This document shows, piece by piece, positions 59,529-64,000 of a stretch of DNA of 64,000 nucleotides. The notes under the pieces were generated by a model. It was not told where the DNA came from and did no database searches. It saw only the letters and a list, made by a program, of their open reading frames with translations. The stretch is from Marinobacterium sediminicola (GTDB lineage Bacteria; Pseudomonadota; Gammaproteobacteria; Pseudomonadales; Balneatricaceae). The position numbers were made by a program, and so were the translations under genes. Each line of letters begins with the position of its first letter. Position 1 is the stretch's first letter. Location: the NCBI RefSeq assembly GCF_022343685.1, contig NZ_CP092123.1, positions 2,914,001 through 2,978,000 of the forward strand. The letters are read 5' to 3'.

Positions 59529-60098
59529 ATGCCCGATTACCTGCTGCTGTTCTGTGCATATCTGATGGGCTCCATTCCCAGCGCCGTACTGATCTGTCGC
59601 GCAATGGGACTTGATGACCCCCGCAGCAAGGGTTCTGGTAACCCGGGTGCCACTAATGTGCTGCGCACCGGAGGCCCTCAGGCCGCCGGGCTGACCTTGC
59701 TGGCAGACCTTGGCAAGGGTGCTGCCGCCGTGCTGCTGGCAATTAATACTGGCGCGTCAGCCCTGCTACAGGGCTGGGTAATGCTTGCGGCCGTTTGCGG
59801 CCACCTGTTCCCCTTCTTCAGCCTAAGGGGCGGCAAGGGCGTAGCCACAACGCTGGGATGCTCCCTGCTGCTGTCCTGGCCATTGGCGCTCTGCCAGCTC
59901 CTGCTCTGGGGACTGATTTTTCTGTTCGGCCGCATCTCGTCGCTGGCTTCAATCGCAACCGCTGCGGTCACCCCACTGTTCTGCTACCTGCTGACACCCG
60001 CACTGCTCTGGCCGTTTACCATCACGTCGCTGCTGTTGATCCTCAGACACAGCAGCAACATTCGCAAGCTGATCAGCGGCCGCGAACACCGTTTCTGA
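59529..60098 (+). CDS. plsY: Acyl-phosphate glycerol-3-phosphate acyltransferase
   Basis: A 189-residue inner membrane protein with about five helices. The family motifs LMGSIPSAVLICRAMGLDDPR, GSGNPGATNVLRTGG and SLRGGKGVATTLG (residues about 10-115) are all visible. It acylates glycerol 3-phosphate with acyl phosphate, the first step of phospholipid synthesis. The start at 59529 removes an upstream open stretch with no membrane-protein look. It converges with tsaD at one base. Confidence 0.95.
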   Translation: MPDYLLLFCAYLMGSIPSAVLICRAMGLDDPRSKGSGNPGATNVLRTGGPQAAGLTLLADLGKGAAAVLLAINTGASALLQGWVMLAAVCGHLFPFFSLRGGKGVATTLGCSLLLSWPLALCQLLLWGLIFLFGRISSLASIATAAVTPLFCYLLTPALLWPFTITSLLLILRHSSNIRKLISGREHRF

Positions 60099-61127
60099 TC
60101 AGATCGCGTCCAGCGTATCCAAAGGCCAACGGGGCCTTGCCAGAATGGTCAGATCAGCCTGTTCACCCGCCAGCAGACGCTGACAGCCGGCATAGGCGAT
60201 CATTGCGCCATTGTCGGTACAGAACTCAGGCCGCGCATAAAACAGCCCCGCACGCTCCTTCTTCACCACCTCGGCCAGACGCTCACGCAGGCGCTGGTTG
60301 GCACTGACACCACCGGCAATCACCAGCTGTTTCATGCCGGTCTGCTGCAGCGCCCGGCGGCACTTGATCGCCAGCGTATCGACCACGGCATCCTCAAAGG
60401 CACAGGCAATATCAGCCATCGTCTGGGGGTCAATATTGCCTTCGGCATCGCGCGCATCATTGGCGGTATTGAGGGTAAAGGTTTTCAGGCCGGAAAAGCT
60501 GAAATCAAGACCCGGACGGTCGGTCATCGGCCGCGGGAAACGATAACGGTCACGGTTACCCTGCTGAGCCAATTTGGCAATCAACGGGCCGCCCGGATAG
60601 TCCAGCCCCAGCATCTTGGCCGCCTTATCAAACGCTTCGCCGGCCGCATCATCCAGCGACTCGCCCAGCAATTCGTAATGGCCGATACCGTCAACCCGTA
60701 CCAATTGGGTATGCCCACCGGACACCAACAACGCGACAAACGGAAAGGATGGCGGATTTTCTTCCAGCATCGGCGCCAGCAAATGCCCTTCCATATGGTG
60801 CACCCCGACGGCCGGCACACCCAACCCCAGCGCCAGTGCACGCCCGGTTGAAGCGCCTACCATCAGAGCGCCAATCAAGCCGGGACCGGCGGTATAGGCA
60901 ACGGCATCAACATCCGAGAGCTGCAGGTCAGCCTTCGCCATGACTTCGCGAATAAGAGGAAGCAGCTTGCGGACGTGGTCACGCGACGCCAGCTCCGGCA
61001 CCACACCACCGTATTCGGCGTGCATCTTGACCTGGCTGTAGAGCGCGTCAGAGAGCAAGCCTCGCTCACTGTCATACAGCGCCACACCGGTTTCGTCACA
61101 GGATGTTTCTATGCCCAGCACTCGCAT
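60099..61127 (-). CDS. tsaD: tRNA threonylcarbamoyladenosine transferase subunit
   Basis: A 342-residue ASKHA-fold protein (YgjD/Gcp) which attaches threonylcarbamoyl to A37 of tRNAs that read ANN codons, with TsaB and TsaE. The start [19 protein letters not shown], the iron-binding [15 protein letters not shown] with HHMEGH, and [11 protein letters not shown] are diagnostic. ATG at 61127 is chosen to give the normal N-terminus. Essential in most bacteria. Divergent from rpsU with about 187 bases between. Confidence 0.97.
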   Translation of the reverse strand: MRVLGIETSCDETGVALYDSERGLLSDALYSQVKMHAEYGGVVPELASRDHVRKLLPLIREVMAKADLQLSDVDAVAYTAGPGLIGALMVGASTGRALALGLGVPAVGVHHMEGHLLAPMLEENPPSFPFVALLVSGGHTQLVRVDGIGHYELLGESLDDAAGEAFDKAAKMLGLDYPGGPLIAKLAQQGNRDRYRFPRPMTDRPGLDFSFSGLKTFTLNTANDARDAEGNIDPQTMADIACAFEDAVVDTLAIKCRRALQQTGMKQLVIAGGVSANQRLRERLAEVVKKERAGLFYARPEFCTDNGAMIAYAGCQRLLAGEQADLTILARPRWPLDTLDAI

Positions 61128-61204
61128 ATCGGCCCCTCGGTACAAGCGATTCAAACAGGGCACTATTATCCTTCAGTTGGCGGCAAAATTCACGAGGTTC
61201 TGTC

Positions 61205-61233
61205 TTTACACGCTGCTGCCGCCTGACTAAAAT
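61205..61233 (+). promoter_or_regulatory. Strong promoter of rpsU-yqeY-dnaG operon
   Basis: TTTACA (61205-61210) and TAAAAT (61228-61233) are 17 bases apart, predicting transcription from about 61240 and a leader of about 75 bases. This is the site expected for the macromolecular synthesis operon promoter. Confidence 0.85.
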
Positions 61234-61275
61234 ATGCGACCTTCTTTCTGTATCTGCGCCTTTGCATATACTGAA

Positions 61276-61283
61276 AAGGAGGT
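61276..61283 (+). promoter_or_regulatory. Unassigned perfect Shine-Dalgarno in rpsU leader
   Basis: AAGGAGGT is a full-length Shine-Dalgarno match 32 bases before the rpsU ATG, too far to serve it directly. No ATG, GTG or TTG follows at suitable distance; ATC at 61290 would open a 12-codon frame ending at 61128-plus-200 within rpsU (TAA at 61126+). Could be a ribosome standby site. Confidence 0.35.
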
Positions 61284-61314
61284 CTTAACATCAACAACCA
61301 ACCGGGAGAATCTA

Positions 61315-61530
61315 ATGCCTCAGGTTAAAGTTAAAGATAACGAGCCGTTCGACGTTGCTCTGCGTCGTTTCAAGCGTTCTTGCGAAAAAGCCGGCATCCT
61401 GGCTGAAGTGCGTCGTCGCGAATGCTACGAAAAGCCCACTTCTGTTCGTAAGCGTAAAGCCGCTGCTGCCGTTAAGCGTCACGCTAAAAAAGTTCAGCGC
61501 GAAAACGCTCGCCGCGTACGTCTGTACTGA
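61315..61530 (+). CDS. rpsU: 30S ribosomal protein S21
   Basis: A 71-residue, very basic ribosomal protein, recognised from [24 protein letters not shown] and the C-terminal Arg/Lys-rich RRVRLY. S21 is the last 30S protein to assemble and helps initiation by interaction near the anti-Shine-Dalgarno. GGGAGA lies about six bases before the ATG. First gene of the rpsU-yqeY-dnaG operon, where rpoD normally follows. Confidence 0.98.
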   Translation: MPQVKVKDNEPFDVALRRFKRSCEKAGILAEVRRRECYEKPTSVRKRKAAAAVKRHAKKVQRENARRVRLY

Positions 61531-61578
61531 TCTGATTACTCTGTAACCTGACCCACAGCACTCTCGAAGGAGCATCCT

Positions 61579-62022
61579 ATGTCTGATCTGAAAGCTAGCA
61601 TTACAGAACAGATGAAAGATGCCATGCGCGCCAAAGACAAAGCTCGTCTTGGCACCATTCGCCTTATGTTGGCGGAAATCAAGCGTATCGAAGTGGACGA
61701 ACGCATCGAACTCGATGACGATCGCATCCTGATCGTGCTGGACAAGATGGTCAAACAGAGACGAGACTCCATTACCCAGTACGAGGCGGCTGAGCGACCC
61801 GAACTGGCAGAGAAGGAGCAGCAGGAGCTGGAGGTGATTAAAACTTTCCTGCCGCAGCCACTCAGCGACGCTGAGATTGCTCAGATCATTGATGACGCCA
61901 TCGCCGAATCCGGCGCCAGCTCCATGCAGGACATGGGCAAAGTGATGGCAATCGTCAAACCCCAGGTTCAGGGCCGCGCCGATATGGGCAGCATCTCCGG
62001 CCTGGTGAAGCAGAAACTCTAA
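61579..62022 (+). CDS. yqeY: GatB/YqeY domain protein
   Basis: A 147-residue protein equal to the C-terminal tail domain of GatB and GatE. LKASITEQMKDAMRAKDK and the FLPQPLSDAEIAQII and DMGKVMAIVKPQVQGRADM segments are family-specific. It probably binds tRNA, but its cellular role is unclear. GAAGGAG precedes the ATG. It is common between rpsU and dnaG in Pseudomonas relatives. The gene begins about 48 bases after rpsU. Confidence 0.94.
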   Translation: MSDLKASITEQMKDAMRAKDKARLGTIRLMLAEIKRIEVDERIELDDDRILIVLDKMVKQRRDSITQYEAAERPELAEKEQQELEVIKTFLPQPLSDAEIAQIIDDAIAESGASSMQDMGKVMAIVKPQVQGRADMGSISGLVKQKL

Positions 62023-62057
62023 GGGTCCGCATACGCTGACCTGTCCGCGGAGCGAAC

Positions 62058-63995
62058 ATGGCAGGTCGAATACCCCAGCACTTCATTGACGACCTTCTGG
62101 CCCGCATCAACATCGTTGATGTCGTAGACGGCCGCGTCAAACTCAAGCGCGCAGGCAAGAACTACTCTGGCCTCTGCCCGTTCCACAAGGAAAAGAGCCC
62201 CTCATTCTCGGTCAGCCCCGACAAGCAGTTCTATTATTGCTTTGGATGCGGCGCCGGAGGCAATGCGCTCGGCTTCCTGATGGAATACGACCGCCTTAAC
62301 TTCCCCGAAGCCGTTGAAGAGCTGGCCAAGCTCGCTGGCATGGAAGTCCCCCGCGAAGAAGGCCGCCAGATTGACCATCAACGCGAGCAGCAACTCAAGC
62401 GCCAGTTTGAAGTCCTTGAACAGGCCAACACCTTTTTTCAACAACAGCTGCGCCAGTCAACAGACCGCCAACGCGCCGTCAGCTACCTGAAACAGCGCGG
62501 CCTGAGCGGCCAGATTGCCGCCGCTTTCGGCATCGGCTACGCCCCGCCTGGCTGGGATAACCTGCTGCGCCACTTCGACCAGGTCGGCAACGCGACCGCC
62601 CTGCTTGAACAGTCCGGCATGGTGATCCACAACGAAGACAAACAAAGCCACTACGACCGTTTCCGCGATCGCATCATGTTCCCGATCCGCGATGTACGAG
62701 GCCGTGTCATCGGCTTCGGCGGCCGTGTTCTGGGTGACGACAAGCCAAAGTACCTGAACTCACCTGAAACTCCCACATTCCACAAGGGACGTGAACTTTA
62801 CGGTCTTTACGAAGCCCGCAAGCACAGCAACCATCTGGACCGGCTGCTGATTGTTGAAGGCTATATGGATGTGGTCAGCCTGGCTCAGCACGGCATTCAC
62901 TGGTCTGTTGCCACTCTGGGGACGGCAACCACGGCGCAACACCTGGAGCGCCTGTTCAAACTGGTCCCCGAGGTAATCTTCTGCTTCGACGGCGATCAGG
63001 CCGGTCGCACGGCAGCTCGCCGCGCCCTGAATACCGCCCTGCCCGTCATCAAGGATGGTCAGGAGGCGCGCTTCCTGTTCCTGCCGGATGGCGAAGACCC
63101 GGACACACTCGTACGCAAGGAAGGTGAGGCCGCCTTCAGCGAGCGCGTCAGCCAGGCCCTGCCATTGAGCGAATTCTTCTTCAAATCCATGAGCGAAGAG
63201 GCTGATCTGACCAGCATGGATGGGCGCGCCCGGTTCAGCAACACAGCCCTGCCCCTGATTAACTCGATGCAACCCAGCCTGCTGAAGCAGATGATGCTGG
63301 ACCGCATTTGTGACATCACCGGACTCAGCCTTGAACAGCTCAGCAGCGTCATCGACCTGCACCAGGCCACTCACGAGCCTGCCCCCAGCCGCTTTCAGAG
63401 CACTGCATCCGCCGAGAGACATTACGATCCTCGCGAATATGCCAGCCATGATCATTACGATGACAGCAACTACGGCTACGACAATTACGCCGAAACCCAG
63501 ATCCGGCCCGACCATTCCGCCCCTCGAAGCACACCGCGCCCCCGAACTGCGAGCGCCAACAGCCCCGGAAATCAGGGCTCACGAAACCTCGTCAATCAGG
63601 CGGTATCCATACTGCTGCATCGCCCCGAGCTGGCTCATAGCGCACCGGCAGCCGACAGTTTTCGTACTCTGCTCGAGCCCAACATTGAGGTCCTGATCAA
63701 TCTGCTGGACTATCTGCAAAAAGACCCCAGCAGCTCACTGGGGACTCTACTGGTCGACTGGCAAGATGCAGAAGAGCACCGTTCCGACCTGATGCTACTG
63801 AACGAGATATCGCATCTGGACCCCATCCTCGGCGACGTGGACGCTGCCAGCCTGCTCGATGATACGCTCAAGCGCCTGCTGGCCCGCCGCCAGGAAGCAC
63901 AGCTGGATCAACTCTTGAAAAAATCACGCCAATCCCCATTAACAGATGAAGAGAAGCGCGACCTTCAGCAACTGTTACTGAACAGACAACATTAA
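62058..63995 (+). CDS. dnaG: DNA primase
   Basis: A 645-residue primase. The N-terminal CHC2-type zinc domain has CPFHKEKSPSFSVSPDKQFYYCFGCG at residues about 40-65; the Toprim catalytic core (about 260-345, with LIVEGYMDVVSLAQHG and FCFDGDQAGRTAARRAL) holds acidic metal ligands; the C-terminal helicase-binding domain ends at QQLLLNRQH. A low-complexity linker rich in His, Tyr and Asp is at about 450-500. It makes RNA primers with DnaB. It ends five bases before the window edge. Confidence 0.98.
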   Translation: MAGRIPQHFIDDLLARINIVDVVDGRVKLKRAGKNYSGLCPFHKEKSPSFSVSPDKQFYYCFGCGAGGNALGFLMEYDRLNFPEAVEELAKLAGMEVPREEGRQIDHQREQQLKRQFEVLEQANTFFQQQLRQSTDRQRAVSYLKQRGLSGQIAAAFGIGYAPPGWDNLLRHFDQVGNATALLEQSGMVIHNEDKQSHYDRFRDRIMFPIRDVRGRVIGFGGRVLGDDKPKYLNSPETPTFHKGRELYGLYEARKHSNHLDRLLIVEGYMDVVSLAQHGIHWSVATLGTATTAQHLERLFKLVPEVIFCFDGDQAGRTAARRALNTALPVIKDGQEARFLFLPDGEDPDTLVRKEGEAAFSERVSQALPLSEFFFKSMSEEADLTSMDGRARFSNTALPLINSMQPSLLKQMMLDRICDITGLSLEQLSSVIDLHQATHEPAPSRFQSTASAERHYDPREYASHDHYDDSNYGYDNYAETQIRPDHSAPRSTPRPRTASANSPGNQGSRNLVNQAVSILLHRPELAHSAPAADSFRTLLEPNIEVLINLLDYLQKDPSSSLGTLLVDWQDAEEHRSDLMLLNEISHLDPILGDVDAASLLDDTLKRLLARRQEAQLDQLLKKSRQSPLTDEEKRDLQQLLLNRQH

Positions 63996-64000
63996 AAAAA

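Overview
The window is a gene-dense, chromosomal housekeeping region of a gammaproteobacterium. The gene blocks (mla-ibaG-murA-hisGD facing kdsDC-lptCAB-rpoN-hpf-ptsN-rapZ-ptsO, the yhdP-rng-maf-mreDCB set, amgK-murU facing lptD-surA-pdxA-rsmA-apaG-apaH, and rpsU-yqeY-dnaG) are the arrangement known from Pseudomonas and Oceanospirillales. A marine or halophilic Oceanospirillaceae member such as Marinobacterium is my best guess; this is inference, not a database match. I see no insertion sequence, prophage, CRISPR array, toxin island or other clear sign of recent transfer. Base composition looks even, and antisense shadow ORFs are frequent, as expected for GC-rich codons.

Layout. 1-6.1 kb: ampG muropeptide permease, a small unknown gene, yajQ, then a tightly overlapping panE-ppk2-pduO operon and an HDOD-GAF regulator. 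6.1-9.1 kb: zapG/yhcB-like gene, a Nif3 family gene and a DegS/AlgW-type periplasmic protease. 9.1-15.7 kb, minus strand: mlaFEDCB lipid transport, ibaG, murA, hisG, hisD. 15.8-24.6 kb, plus strand: Kdo synthesis and LPS export (kdsD, kdsC, lptC, lptA, lptB), rpoN and the nitrogen-PTS group, mgtE, yjgA. 24.7-32.8 kb, minus strand: giant yhdP, rng, maf, mreD, mreC, mreB. 33-36.2 kb: gatCAB. 36.3-42.1 kb: an unknown lipoprotein, gph, rpe, a DUF3530 protein, djlA, murU, amgK. 42.1-48.6 kb: lptD, surA, pdxA, rsmA, apaG (apaH lies apart at 55.5 kb). 48.6-53.9 kb: a DUF72 gene, a motA-motB-pilZ motor operon, initiator tRNA-Met and a PAS-GGDEF-EAL protein. 54-59.4 kb: a DNA glycosylase, a TorF-type porin, apaH, glpE, cca, a pteridine reductase, folK, folB. 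59.5-64 kb: plsY, tsaD and the macromolecular synthesis operon rpsU-yqeY-dnaG, whose expected rpoD partner would lie beyond the end.

The dominant theme is the cell envelope: LPS export (LptA, B, C, D) with its periplasmic chaperone SurA and stress protease, phospholipid traffic (Mla, YhdP), peptidoglycan precursors and recycling (MurA, AmpG, AmgK, MurU) and rod shape (MreBCD). The second theme is c-di-GMP and motility (stator genes, PilZ, EAL).

The most unusual observations are an apparent ATT start codon for mreC behind a strong Shine-Dalgarno, a stator operon that ends in a PilZ gene, a triplicated W-x-C motif in the LptD N-terminal extension, a DUF3530 hydrolase-like protein without a recognisable nucleophile, and a sigma-54-like element upstream of the porin. 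I found no clearly new multi-gene system.
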